Assembly: GCA_030704615.1 (NCBI GenBank) | Contig: CM060731.1 | Span: forward strand, 80,642,756-80,706,755 | Origin: Takakia lepidozioides | Lineage: Eukaryota; Streptophyta; Takakiopsida; Takakiales; Takakiaceae | DNA length: 64,000 nt | Direction of reading: 5' to 3' | Part shown: positions 1 through 11,650 of the stretch, one piece after another | How positions within the stretch are numbered: position 1 is the stretch's first letter | Layout: each line of letters starts with the position of its first letter | Translations under genes and position numbers: made by a program | The notes under the pieces: generated by a model | Told to the model about the DNA's origin: nothing | What the model saw: the letters and a program-made list of their open reading frames with translations, nothing else | The model's database searches: none

Positions 1-779
1 GTGTAAATTGTTTGACGGGCAATGGTATTCCCAGTCTATGTGCATGGTAAATGTGTTACTGGTTACTGGAAATGTCTGCCAGCAGAAATGCAAGTCTGTG
101 AAGTGATATTGCCAGTTGACCCTGATCGGTTAGAGCAGTGTGGGGAGAGTCACAACAGGGTGGGGCCTCTTCCAATCATTTCATGTGCTGGTCTTTGTGG
201 ACATGCAAAGTCATTGCCTGTCTCCTCTGTTAGTGCTTGTTGCATTCATGCATACGATGTCTGTATGACTGTGAGCAATTCATGGTCATTATGTTCCTAA
301 GCTTCGGGCTCCTTTAGTGTTCTTCTTTACTTTACACATATCAAGTCTTTGGGGCAAGGTCATGTAAACTTGGTAAACTTGTTGGTCATGAATTTTGTAA
401 CAGTAGATATGATCAATTTGCCCCTGCTATCTTTTTGTCAAGGGGTTGTCTTGAAGTCATGTATGCAGATTGAGTTGTGGATGACTGACTGCTGGGAGGT
501 AGGTGACGAGTTAGAGCTGTAGTAAGGGGGAGTTTGTGAACTTACCTCTCAATGTAATGGTTGTGACTGCAAGTACAAGGCTGCACCCTAATGGTTATAG
601 AATCTTGTGTGTGCGCTAGCGATTGACTCTCAGATTTAGAAATTTAATTTAGAACTACAATAAATGTTGGTCAGCCTGACGGCCTTGGTTTTGGCTGCCG
701 CATTTGTCACTAGTTATTTGCACAATTGATTATCTGGTGATGTCTTAGAAACTTCTGTGGTTTTGTTTCTCACTTGCAG
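1..779 (+). other. Region upstream of the first recognised KASII exon; no gene seen
   Basis: No supported gene is visible. The segment ends in a polypyrimidine tract and a cttgcag acceptor at 773-779, so at least its 3' part is an intron of the KASII gene. The first visible KASII exon is open upstream of its ATG (two bases of a split codon, then Lys-Ala-Met), so a transit-peptide exon should lie here or before the window. I could not identify it: the 92-codon ORF at 22-300 has no recognisable transit-peptide composition. Confidence 0.5.
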
Positions 780-3700
780 GGAAAGCCATGGCAATTGCCT
801 TGCAACCTGTCAGAGAGACACCGGAGAAGAAGAAAACAGCACAAAAGCAGAGAAGGGTAGTCATTACTGGTATGGGAGTTGTTTCCTGTCTTGGCCATGA
901 TCCTGATACCTTCTATGACAATCTGCTTGAGGGAAAGAGTGGCATCAGTCCAATAGAGGGCTTTGAGTGCAAGCAATTCCCAACGGTAAGCTCTCTGTAT
1001 CCTTAAATGCGAGCAATTGGACCTTACTCTTTTCTCTTTAATCTCGATACTAATTGGTTGTGGTTGGGTGAACAACTTGACTGTGTTTTAGCAGTTGTCT
1101 AATCTTATGAAAGCCTTATTATCATCTAGTGTTGTCTACTCAAGGTGCTATTCCCAGACAGTATGAAGACTCTTCTAGGTGGTCTTTGCAAACTAACATT
1201 GCCTTTGTGAAGCTGCAATGGTTACCACTTCAATGTATTCCTGAATTTGCAAGTACTATACCATTTGACTAACTCTTTTGGTTGTGGTTGGCAGAGATTT
1301 GCTGGTGAAATAAAGTCATTCTCTACAGAAGGCTGGGTGGCTGCAAAGTTTGCTAGGCGGATGGACAAGTTCATGCTCTATCTGCTAACAGCAGGGAAGA
1401 AGGCTGTACAAGACGCAGGAATCACGGATGAAGTTATGAAGGGCTTGGATAAATCTAAGTGTGGTGTTCTCATTGGATCTGCAATGGGAGGCATGCAGGT
1501 ATATACTATGGGTAGTCTAGTTTGACCATTCTGCCTGGAGGGTTAAGAGTTGAGCTGTCATTGTCTTTACCTTTAAGGAGTTTCATGAGTGGAAAGGGCT
1601 GGTTCTCTTTTGATTTGTTATGTGTAATGTATAGTGTCTCGGGAGTTTCTGTTATGGTGTTAGTGGTTTTGAGTAGTGACTTTCCAAAGCTTTGTCTCAT
1701 GTATTGCATGTCATGTTGGGTAGGAGAGTCACATTGGGGTTCTTACAGACAATAACAGGCAGCAATTGTGTGGGTTCCTTGTGGCCAGGTTTTCAATGAT
1801 GCTGTTGAGGCTCTACGGGTCTCTTATCGAAAAATGAACCCATTCTGTGTACCGTTTGCAACAACAAATATGGGCTCTGCCATGCTTGCGATGGACTTGG
1901 TGAGCTAAAGCTAAATAAGTTTTCACCAGCTGAAACAGACTGTACTTTCTCATCAGCTTATGTATGGAGTCTTTGTACCTTTTGTATGTTAGTTTGGAGG
2001 ACACAACTGTCATTGTCTTTACCTTTAAGGAGTAGTTGCAGTAATTGATTGATGACTCTAGTATTGGCAGAGATGGGAATATCTGGTCTGTGCCTAGCTT
2101 ATTGCACTTGGCTCACTTCTAAACTTCATCTGCTGCAGGGATGGATGGGACCAAATTACTCCATCTCCACAGCTTGCGCCACAAGCAACTTCTGTATTCT
2201 GAGTGCTGCAAACCACATTCTCAGGGGTGAAGCTGTAAGTCCCATCGGACTCTTGCATCAGATGCATCTGTTTCACCCCTGCTTTGCAGACATTATAGAT
2301 TGGTGACACTGGTGATCTCCTCTATGTTGGTTTTCATGAGTTCCGAATTTATGATTTAGACCAGAAACTTTGTCAAAGCAACCGGAGTGCATTGAGACGG
2401 GTTGGCAGTCGTGGCATCACTTGTGAAATGCATGTGGTATACTGTACCAGGTTTTTCCCGTAGTACATGCTGCTGGTTGAAGAATGCACAACTCATAGGA
2501 CTAAATTTTCAACATATTCTATTGTTTGCAGGATGTTATGCTGTCAGGTGGATCTGATGCAGCAATCATTCCTATTGGTAATTCTCGATTGGTCCATCAG
2601 CAATGGCACTAAATTAAGCTATTAGCAAAACTTTTGGTGCCTATCAATTGCTGAGTTAGGTCATTCGTCACACACTATGGGGTGATTAATTATTTAGGAA
2701 GCAAACTGTGGATGTTGTCATGTTTTTGCAGGTCAACTGGCGTGACTGGGGGTTACTTGTCATAGATGCGGGATTGTTCTCCTGCTGAGTAAGTCAGCTG
2801 TCAGGACGTACTCTGAGGGCAATAATCCGGTCAAGTGGAAAAGAGCGGTGCAAGTTTCCTCCCACTAATTGGGTTTGGGTAATCCTTTTGGATATGTGCA
2901 GGATTAGGAGGATTTGTTGCCTGCAGAGCTCTTTCACAGCGCAATGAGGATCCTGTAAAGGCCTCAAGGCCTTGGGATTCGGTACAATTTTTCCCTTGTA
3001 CTTTATTTTTCCTATCTGTTTCTTTTCCAGCTGTACACTGATGAGGCACTTTCACTTTGTCCTGGCAAGGTTCTTGGCAAACTGGCCATCTCCCTCCCAA
3101 TTTTAATGTGATAATGTTGACAGGCTCTGGGTCAAGTACAGTGAGTCCCTGTCGCAGTGTGGATGCTTTGAGAACCCAGGAACTTGGAGGTTTAGCTAGC
3201 TAGATATCAGGAACACAGCATCTTAGGTCAGATATGAGAAACCTTATGTCTTCAGCTCCTCATCCTGTGATGTCTCTGGTTATGAAGGAGCGGGACGGGT
3301 TCGTCATGGGAGAGGGAGCAGGTGTTCTCCTGCTGGAGGAACTCGAGCATGCTAAGGTATATGTGCTTTCACTAAGACTGAAATGCTTAGATTGTTGGAC
3401 ACTGCAGATGAAAGTAGGGAGCTGTAGTGATCTATTATGTTTTTGCATGCTTCCTAAGCTGGTAATATAGAAGGAGTCTGTGGATGGCCAATGGTCATGT
3501 TCAGTTGTTAGCATAACCTTCCATCTCAAGCATTGTGCTGTAAATTCAACACTCTTCCATGTAGTGTCTGCGTAGCCAATCAGCTGCATTTTGAATTGTT
3601 TTTACCTAGTTTGGAAACTCACTTCTGGTTGGTCTTTCCTGTGTTGTAGAGTCGAGGAGCGGAAATTTATGCTGAATTTTTGGGAGGGAGCTTCACATGT

Positions 3701-6026
3701 GATGCTTACCATATGACTGAGCCTCATCCTGATGGTTTGTACCTTATTCCCTAAAGGCTTTGGGCTAAACTCGTATGCCGACTGTGCTGTTCTTGTATTA
3801 GGTGAATCTGGTTGCGCTAAATAGTGAGGTGTGGTATGAGTCATGTTCTTACTTCGTGGCATGCATGTTTTACCCATGGCATGTTTAGGGATGAATATCA
3901 TGGAACATTTTTATTACTGAGTCCTTCTCGAGTTTGACATAGACTTCAATCTTGCCAGGATGCTGACTCTTGTTGGTTGAATTATGCAACATCTATAAGT
4001 TCCTGAAGGGGGTTGGTTTGGAGGCTTGTTCCCAAAGTTCCTATCAACTTAAAAGTGTAGGTTTGCTCTATAGTGGCTTATGGGCTGTGTTGTGCCAGAC
4101 ATCATTGACCTGAATGTCTGTTCAAGTTGTCCAGACGTATTCTTCTCTTGGCTTAAAAGGTACTTGTGACAGCAGGAGCTGGTGTGCTACTTTGTATAGA
4201 GAAGGCCTTGACACAGGCAGGAGTAAGGAGGCAAGATGTGAATTATGTGAATGCTCATGCAACCTCAACACGGGCTGGTGATCTCCAGGAATATAAGGCT
4301 CTTATGCGGTCCTTCGGTGAAAATCCTGAGGTATGAGCGACGGTAAACTTTGATGCTTTCTTTCAAACCTGTTATCTTCATACTATTCTGAAAGTTGTGA
4401 GATCATACAATAGTCTTTTTGCAGCAATCATGAGGTGACTTATGCCATGTATGTCACCTGCATATGAATGCAGTTGGGCCTGTGTGAGTGGTAAACTGAA
4501 GTATGGATTGAGGTCTCCTTCGATTAGTTCATGAGAGGACTCGATTCAGTTATGCATGAAATGGCATCCTTGTGAATAGCAAAGCTTACTAAGCCGCAAA
4601 AGTCAGGATATCCTGTAGCAGTCTTGAATTCTTGTTGTTGTGAAGGTTTTAATAGGGTAGAGTGTGGCTTACGATATATCTCACTGTAAAATATGACTGT
4701 GATTTGAATGCTGTCTTGGTGACAGAAAGTATATCATCAATATGATTGCTTGTCTCTGGAAAGAGCTGGAATCACATGTTGGGTATCACCCTTAAATTGA
4801 AGGTGTGAAATTCGGTAGCTAAATATGGGGGGCGTTTTGCAGTTAAGAGTTAACTCCACAAAGTCCATGATTGGCCACTTGCTGGGAGCTGCTGGTGCAG
4901 TGGAAGCTATTGCAACTGTCCAGGTATATTTCACATGGATTTTTGTATTACTCAGGTTCCTACATGGTATATGAAGCGTTGCCATGTCAAATGTTGGGCC
5001 AGTTTCTTTTTTATCAGCAGATGTAGCTCCACGTGTTCACATATCATGGCATTTCCGTCCCAGCGTCTGATGAGTTAGATCAGCTCAGCCTGCCATAGCT
5101 TGTGTTGTTTCTTTTAAGGGTTTAATTTTTGGACATGATAAGAATCATTGCTAGTTATTTGAGCAATACTCACCTGAGAATCAGGGGCAGATAAGGCAGC
5201 TGGTGTCTTGTGATGTAGCTTTTGTGTTGATATCTGTAATTCTGGGACCTTTGCTCTTGAAATTCTTCAAAATCTGGCTGCAGACCTGGCCTCCGTAGGC
5301 ATAGCCTAAGGTTGGTTGGAGCACGTCATTTGTGTGAATGGTTCACCTTCGGTGAATAAATCTTCTGAAATGTCTTCATCATGTATTATTTCAGATTTTG
5401 CAGATGTTTCCGCTTTGATTCATTGAGTTCTTTCGATGTGTCTATGCAGGCTATCCGATCAGGCTGGGTTCATCCGACTATTAACATCGAAAGTCCTGAA
5501 AGCGAAGTGGTAAGAATTGCTTTTTTCGTATAAATTGACTTCCCATTTGTGTTTGATGTCCCAACAGATTCTGTTTTGGATAGTCATTTGCCAGCCTTCA
5601 TGCTGTGAGAACTACCCTAGAATGGATAGTGCCTCTGATTATGATTTGGCAATCACAATTCCTTACTGGATTATCTGGAGGGTCTCACTCATTGGCATGT
5701 ATAACAGGTACATTTACCCCCATCTTAGTGCAATGAAGATCTATTTGTTTGGTTACCAGTGACGAATTGAGGGTTAATTATACAGAATTATGAATCTCAA
5801 AAATGTGGATGCTAGAATGATTCTATGTTGCATCACTCCAGCCAGTCTGCACTCTTAACCTTTTTCGTATTGGAATTGTTCATTTGGGGAGCAGGACATG
5901 AACGTGATTGTAGGAGATAAGAAGCAGAGACTGGACATCAAGGTGGCCTTGTCAAATTCATTCGGGTTCGGGGGCCACAATTCATCAGTTCTTTTTGCAC
6001 CCTACATCGAGACCAAAGAAAACTAG
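780..6026 (+). CDS. KASII: 3-oxoacyl-[ACP] synthase II (KASII/FAB1), plastid; 12 visible exons
   Basis: Condensing enzyme of plastid fatty-acid synthesis that extends palmitoyl-ACP with malonyl-ACP towards stearoyl-ACP. Exons by splice sites and family alignment: 780-985, 1295-1498, 1789-1899, 2139-2234, 2532-2577, 2902-2981, 3288-3356, 3650-3734, 4176-4330, 4843-4923, 5450-5509, 5895-6026 (TAG). From the internal ATG at 788 this gives 438 codons in one frame. Seen: the N-terminal [12 protein letters not shown] strand, nucleophile Cys in STACATSNF (exon 4), catalytic His in VNAHATST (exon 9), Lys and His in [14 protein letters not shown] (exon 10), and the C-terminal [12 protein letters not shown] loop. 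[17 protein letters not shown] and the FAPY ending favour KASII over KASI. The ATG at 788 aligns to an internal Met of known KASII precursors, so the transit peptide must be on an unseen upstream exon. One family position differs: TRAG where TPAG is usual. Confidence 0.95.
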
Positions 6027-6960
6027 TGTATGAGAGTTGCTTATCTTTTCCTACAGATTCTGTAAGCCTCTTTCTACCCCTATAGCTGCATCAGACGGGA
6101 ACCAGCACTACAGTCCCAGGTGTGAGAAGTGTATGGTTTTTTCCTGGATACGCGGCAATGACATGATATCTCATCTTTAGCAGTTGCTGCAATGAAAGAT
6201 GTACAGTGAGTGAGAAGGGGGGCATCTTCCAATTTGGGATGCCCATACACATTCAGGTGTTGTATGCCCGGCCAGGTGGAGGGGTTGGGGCTGAAGCTTG
6301 GGCTTAGTTATGTCCTTGTGTAGTTATGTGGATGAGACACAACACTTCCATTTTTCACCTTGTAGAGGTCCTTCATACAGTTTCTGTGAAAAGTGGTCAG
6401 CTACTGGGGTCTCTTGAGGAAGAGTGAAGTTGGGAGGCTCACATTGTATTTTCATCCAAGCAATTTTGCTTGCATCCTTTGATATTGACAAGAAATCTTA
6501 CCAATCAATATCTTGAATGCTCCCTGCAATTGAGTACCTCGGTCAAAGCTGATAAGACCACCAACACGGAAGGTTCTTATTGAGGGATCACTAAGGTAAG
6601 CATGTGTTGTCAGTTTTCTCATCAGAGTGTTGATATGTATTGAAATGGAGGAGGCTGCTCTGTAATTTTCGTGGTGAAAGGAGTGCGGTTGCTGTTGTGG
6701 CAATGCAATGTACTGTCAGTGTGAGGTAGAGCTTGTCATCACTTAGTCTTTAAGCTGGGAGGGTGTGTGTGGCCCTCCTCCCCTTTCATATAGTGGATGG
6801 GCCACTGATTAAGGCACAAGGCCTTGTAAGCGGTTATGGGTTGAAAGCTACATAAGTGTTCTCTTGAATGTTGCCCATTACAGCCAACCCAATTAGGGGT
6901 CACTATGTCAACTGGTCACCTAATGTAAGTATATGGGGCATGCGAGATGTAGAAAGTCTG
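6027..6960 (+). other. KASII 3' UTR and intergenic DNA
   Basis: Follows the KASII stop codon. The sequence is unique-looking and TG-rich with no ORF resembling a protein. The 3' UTR probably occupies the first few hundred bases; no single polyadenylation signal stands out. Confidence 0.4.
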
Positions 6961-6969
6961 CGAAAAGCT

Positions 6970-7200
6970 ATAGTTGGGGAATGACAAGCAGCTGTAGTGT
7001 GAACCTATGGACTAGGTAGCATTCGAGAGGAGCCCCTGCTATCGGATATAGCAGGTTGCCCTGACACCTCGCCGAGTACTATTTCATAGTTGGGGAATGA
7101 CAGGCAGCCCTAGTGTGAACCTATAGACTAGGGAGCCAGGACCTACCGGGCCGCGTAGTGTTGTGGCGACCTGCTATATCCGATAGCAGGGGCTCCTCTC
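6970..7200. repeat. Fold-back: perfect 32-bp inverted repeat plus 50-bp direct repeat
   Basis: The left arm 7025-7056 begins GAGAGGAGCCCCTGCTATCG. Its exact reverse complement is at 7169-7200. The loop is about 112 bp. A separate direct repeat of about 50 bp (tagttggggaatgacaggca-like) occurs at 6970-7020 and 7085-7136. The core of the arm recurs again near 7275 (ccggatatagcagg). This looks like a small fold-back or MITE-like element or a rearranged remnant; the family was not recognised. Confidence 0.7.
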
Positions 7201-7601
7201 CTCTAGCGCTACCGGACATAACTGGTGTTTAGGGCAATGAGCAGGCAGTTTACCCTTGTACGTACCTACCACCACCGGATATAGCAGGGAGCCAGGACCT
7301 ACCTGCGTAGGTAGTTAAAATCTAGTAGGTCGGAGAATACCACATATAGCACTCCTCCTCAAATCCAGTAGAAACATGCCACATCAGCGAGTTTGCTCTA
7401 AAAATCTGTTATCCCGCGGCTCGACTATTCAGGGCCCACATTACAGGCCAGTAACCACGCGACTCGCACTGGCTACCTGACATAACCGGTTTCAGGATCG
7501 TTAGATTTTCCCCATCTTTGTAGTCCATTTCTTAAAATCTTGTGTGCATCGGCAGATCAATTAAGCCCTGATTAACTTGACAGGCTAAACTGGTCAAATT
7601 T

Positions 7602-7775
7602 GAAGGGCGCAGAATATGGGTTATATTCCAGTGTCCTCGGAGCCAATAAAAACTTGAGATGTCGGCGAAACTCATCCCAAAACTTTTAAATGTGAAGGGT
7701 GAAGAATATGGGTTATATTCCAGCGTCCACAAAGCCAATAAAACCTTGACGCGTCGGCGAAACTAATCCCAAAAC
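7602..7775. repeat. Tandem duplication, two units of about 90 bp
   Basis: Unit 1 (7602-7682) and unit 2 (7694-7775) share the order gaaggg..gaatatgggttatattcca, then gccaataaaa, then gtcggcgaaact, with a few substitutions. It lies in non-coding DNA between KASII and the LTR remnant. Confidence 0.7.
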
Positions 7776-8704
7776 CGGTTATGTATAATGTGAAGGCTTG
7801 TTTTGAGGGAGAGGAATATGCGGTGTTCCTCACCGATAGCGCTCTAGAAAAGAAAGGGGTTAGTTTAGAAGAGCATGCAATGCTCGTATTGAAGCACTAG
7901 AGCACGCGGAGGACAGCACATAGGATTCTCACGCCTATTCATCCACAGGCAGTACATAGAAGCCACACAGATGCACACCTTTCATACACAATTTCACCAA
8001 AAGCCCCTTGATCCAAGCTCAGGCTGATTTTATACGGGAGATCAGAGGTTAAGCCCCAGGGCACGTGCTTGCTTGCTACAAGACAGCCAGATTTTTGCTA
8101 AGATCAAACCGTTGGTCAGCCAACGGTACGGATGCAGCCGTTCTAGCCTAGGTTACCAGTATTGCCGCGTATGTATAACGGTTTGGCCGCCAGATACATA
8201 AAGATAGGGATGGGCACTGTCAGGAAAACCACCATTATAAGGCAAGGAGATTATGCAGCATCACATATCTGAAGGCTAGCCCCCTTTAAAATCTGAGCTC
8301 CGCGAGGTAAGCTAATACTAAGATTAACACACCCCTAAGTGAAACCTCCTCCATTGCTAGATTAAAAACCTTGATGGGGAAAAACCCGGCACCTACAAGT
8401 TGGGCCAAAGGACAAAATCCACCCAGAAGGAAAACCGTGCAAGGAGTACAAGCGAGGTATCACCTGATGCTATACTGCAGTAAACTAATCCGAATAAAAC
8501 ATCTAAAAGACTAAGCTAAAGATTAGGAATGACCAGCTTGAGAAGCTAAAGACGTGAACACCACCGAACGTCCCTCCACGTTAATGCATGTGAGATCAAA
8601 CACCAAAGTCGAGTGGATCAAATCAGTAAGGTGAACCCGTTTATCATGGTAGCGTGTATTAGTGCCTTTGGGCACAATCATAGCACGCTGATCACGTAGC
8701 AGCT
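7776..8704. other. Intergenic DNA, nothing recognised
   Basis: No coding or RNA feature can be supported. The stretch is short-ORF noise in mixed-composition DNA ahead of the retroelement LTR remnant and may itself be decayed transposon sequence. Confidence 0.3.
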
Positions 8705-9079
8705 TGTAGAGTAAATATAACAAGGTAGAATCTAGAAGGTTCTAGATGGAGGAGGAAAGTTCCCTAGAAGTTTCCAAAATAACTAGGAAGTTTGACTTAA
8801 GGAAGTTTGACTTGAGGCTCTCAAGTCAAACCTATAAGATATTTATATTATTGAGAATAGGTCAAATGTTTGATAAAATCATATTATGTAGTATATGTCA
8901 AACCTATGAACCGTTGACTTTAGGAAGTTTTGACTTGAGGCTCTCGAGTCAAACTTTTCAAATAATCATATTGTGAAGGGTATATAAACATGCAATGAAA
9001 ATCTAGAAGGCATCGAGTTGTTTTGGGAAAAAATTGAGAAGTATTTTTATTCTAGTTTGTGTAGATCTTGGGTGTTACA
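8705..9079 (+). mobile_element. Putative 5' LTR of a retrotransposon
   Basis: The right edge is well placed: the sequence ends TGTTACA at 9079 and a primer-binding site follows after one base. The left edge at a TG near 8705 is a guess. Inside are a repeated motif (ggaagtttgacttgaggctc at about 8801, and again at about 8925 with slight change) and a TATA-like tatataaa at about 8980, as expected of an LTR promoter. No matching 3' LTR is seen in the window, so the element is truncated. Confidence 0.5.
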
Positions 9080-9080
9080 A

Positions 9081-9093
9081 TGGTATCAGAGCC
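9081..9093 (+). promoter_or_regulatory. Retrotransposon primer-binding site (initiator tRNA-Met type)
   Basis: TGGTATCAGAGCC is the typical plant LTR-retrotransposon primer-binding site, complementary to the 3' end of initiator tRNA-Met. It lies one base after the TGTTACA LTR edge, which fixes the element's orientation as plus. Confidence 0.75.
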
Positions 9094-9193
9094 TAGACTT
9101 TCTTAAAGTTGGGAGTGAATACCTCTTTAGAGGGATTCGATTAAGATGTTTTTTTTAAGAGATTTTTGTTGTTAAACATAGCAAGAATGAATC

Positions 9194-9808
9194 ACTAGTT
9201 GCTTAAAGAGGTGGTTTGTCCAAAGTTGAGGCATTCACTTGTGTTGAAAGCCTTGTGCTGCAGACCGAAGCAAACGAGGGCCAACCTATGGACATAAACA
9301 CAGCAGACGATATTAACCAGGAAGGAGCTGTAGAGTTTGAAAGAGGTGGCACACTCCCACCAAACCAAGAAGCCCCCTTGGAAGCCCTCGAGCAACTTGT
9401 TTTTTAGGACAGCAGTTGGGATCCCATCAGAAATACACAAGTTGGAACGAGTCAGATGCTATTGGACATCATAGGACTTGACAATACAGACGTTGTCCTT
9501 AAATTGTTGGAACCACAACAAAGGGTTTCCCACCAGGCCCGCCACAGGGTGGACATGGAGATTGATTGGATAGGGGAAGCCACTGAGGAGGAGGCTGTGA
9601 TAATGTCAAGACTTACCAGTAATGGAACAGCTGACCTTGTTCGAGAGGTGAATCGAAGAGCCAGTTACAGATTGAGAACTGGCAGTGGTAAAGAGGCTGG
9701 TGAGACAGGGGCAGGAAGCTCTGGGGATGAAGGAGATGAACACTTTTCCATGACCCCTCCACGAGCTGCCCTTGCCTTGGCCCGCCATCCATCACCCATC
9801 TGTTATGA
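9194..9808 (+). other. Internal region of the LTR element, gag position, unrecognised
   Basis: Two plus-strand reading frames (9216-9407 and 9456 onward) occupy the position where gag is expected, just after the primer-binding site. The second is acidic then Gly/Ser-rich (a GSGKEAGETGAGSSGDEGDE region). Neither shows a zinc knuckle or any gag motif I recognise, so the retroelement assignment rests on position only. Confidence 0.3.
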
Positions 9809-10315
9809 AAGTCATTACAGGGAGTTCATGATTTCAACGCTGCTAGCGCCGTTTTCTGTGATTTTCCTTCGGAGTGTGAGTTTAAAATTATATGTCGTCG
9901 TAAGGCAGAAATTAGAGATATGATAGTACAGAGATTTGGAGAGGAACAATATCAAGAAGTGTTACAAAACCCACGACCTGTCGTATTTCTTATAATTAGA
10001 AATTGGAAGGTATACATATGTGTATATACAAAGTTCATGGATCGAGGTAGATATTTTCCGCCTAATTTTCCACCGCTAAATGTATTTAGTATCAATGTGC
10101 GTGCTATCGACAAACATCATCTTGTAAGATTTTTAGTTGCAGAATTTGGAGTAGAATTCATGAACCTTGTCATGAGTTCAAACGTCCCTTTTGTATTATC
10201 AATAGTCACGTACGGGATGGTTTGGGATTGCACTATTTACATATTGTATTACGATAAGATAATAGAGATAATATACATTAATCTTAGAAGACAAACACCA
10301 CGAAGGAAAGAGTAG
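9809..10315 (+). CDS. Unknown ORF within the retroelement interior
   Basis: This frame is open for 168 codons from 9809 to a TAG at 10313-10315, with a Met at 9920. An acceptor-like cattacag at 9813-9820 could start an exon. Content is unusually protein-like: a Cys-containing start (VFCDFPSECEFKIICRRK), a charged helix (AEIRDMIVQRFGEEQYQEVL), then hydrophobic and aromatic stretches. I do not recognise a domain. It could be a captured host exon, a retroelement protein of unknown type, or chance. Confidence 0.25.
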   Translation, partial: KSLQGVHDFNAASAVFCDFPSECEFKIICRRKAEIRDMIVQRFGEEQYQEVLQNPRPVVFLIIRNWKVYICVYTKFMDRGRYFPPNFPPLNVFSINVRAIDKHHLVRFLVAEFGVEFMNLVMSSNVPFVLSIVTYGMVWDCTIYILYYDKIIEIIYINLRRQTPRRKE

Positions 10316-10665
10316 TGGAGAAGTATTGGGCTATCGCATTGCACTCTACATTCACAACACGTTCATTTATAGGTGACTGTTTTTTATTGCTTACATTGCT
10401 AGGTCCCAGGGGAGTGGATACTCAGGATGGACACGGTTGCCTTACCAAATGTGTCAGCTCTGCTGCTGCCTCTTCCTTGGCCTCTTCCTGTCCACCCAAC
10501 CATGACACGTACCATGAAAAACTCACTTGATATTTCTATCCCACTCTTCTTATTGAGTAAACCAGAAACAATAGACAATCATGTAGCCAAGTGCTACGCG
10601 ATGAACAGCTGTAGAATCTAACAAGCGAGGACTGGGATAAAAACAGAGATAAAAATGCGTACGTT
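10316..10665. other. No feature seen
   Basis: Short stretch between the unknown ORF and the tandem repeat; nothing supported. Confidence 0.3.
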
Positions 10666-10669
10666 GCCA

Positions 10670-10925
10670 ATCCCTCTGTAGGTATACTAAACAGGGCAAC
10701 TACCTCATAACGATACCTCAACCTGCATATAGGCTGATTTGACCAGGTTTCTTTGTAAGTCATGCGCTATACCTCTGGTGGTATACTAAACAGGGCTACT
10801 GTTTCATGACGATACCTCCGCATAAATATAGATTAATTTGGCCAACTTTTCTTGTAAAATGAAATACTATACCTCTGTAGATATATCAAACAGGGCTACA
10901 ACCTAATGACGATACCTCTACTAGG
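10670..10925. repeat. Tandem repeat, about 98-bp unit, about 2.5 copies
   Basis: Units begin at about 10674, 10772 and 10872. Each has ctctg.ggtatactaaacag, then ggctac..c.t.atgacgatacctc, and ends actatac. Copies differ by several substitutions. It is non-coding and lies just upstream of the integrase fragment. Confidence 0.75.
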
Positions 10926-11130
10926 CTCTCTCTCTAGTATATATCTCTCCTTTAGGGTGGACAACGCACACACTACTCATCAAGCCAATGATCAGACGGT
11001 GTGGATAATGGAGCGCTTACACAAATTGCAGAATGTTCTTGTCACGACCCAACAACAAAACAACGTGTTGATGGATGAGCTTAAACAAGTGAAACAATCA
11101 ACTATTTATTAGCTGCGGATGTGAGACGAG

Positions 11131-11549
11131 GTGGAGGCGTACGTTCGAAGTTGCATGAAATGTCAACAAAACAAGTCAACAAACCGCATGCCAACAGGTC
11201 TTTTACAACCACTACCAGTACCAAATAGACGTTGGGAACATATGAGCATGGATTTAGTTTGTGAGTTACCTCAAACCGCATTGGGATACGACACTATAGT
11301 GGTCTTTGTAGACAAATTGAGTAAGATGATACACATCCGTCCCACTAGAAAATCTGTCACTGCATCTGAACTAGCTCGACTATATCTGGAAGCGGTTTAT
11401 TCCCATCATGGGCTATCTAAAGTTCTCATTACTGACAGGGATACCCAATTTACTAGCTTGTTTTGGAAAAGCTTATTTGGTCTTTTTAAAACCAAATTAG
11501 TTATGTCAACAGTTTTTCATCCGGAGTCAGATGGACAGACAGAGCGAGC
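11131..11549 (+). pseudogene. Ty3/gypsy integrase fragment (zinc-binding tail plus DDE core)
   Basis: The frame reads the end of an integrase zinc finger (CMKCQQNKS), the linker LLQPLPVPNRRWEHMSMD, the first catalytic Asp region (SMDLVCELP), the second (LITDRDTQF) and the Glu motif (HPESDGQTERA). This is a chromovirus-like gypsy integrase, which inserts element cDNA into host DNA. The match stops abruptly after DGQTERA at about 11549, where a different repeat begins. No reverse transcriptase or protease is seen upstream, so this is an internal fragment and not functional. Confidence 0.85.
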
Positions 11550-11650
11550 GAGCTGTCGTGCGCATACATATCGCTACACAACTACATCGCTGTCCAAACC
11601 ACACCACATATATATGCACAATAAAGTAGTCTACCACAATAGCAAGAAGG
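11550..11650 (+). repeat. Dispersed repeat, copy 1 (copy 2 at about 13600-13695)
   Basis: Both copies contain gcat.catatc.c.acacaac, then acatcg.tgtccaaac.acac, then catatata..cacaa, and end with agtct.ccac. Copy 1 interrupts the gypsy integrase reading frame. Copy 2 directly precedes the CACTA-like terminus at 13687. It may be part of one transposon family, not identified. Confidence 0.6.

Noticed and set aside
22-300. 92-codon ORF as the KASII transit-peptide exon
   Set aside because: It ends in a stop without a donor site and lacks the Ser/Thr/Arg-rich, acid-poor character of a transit peptide.
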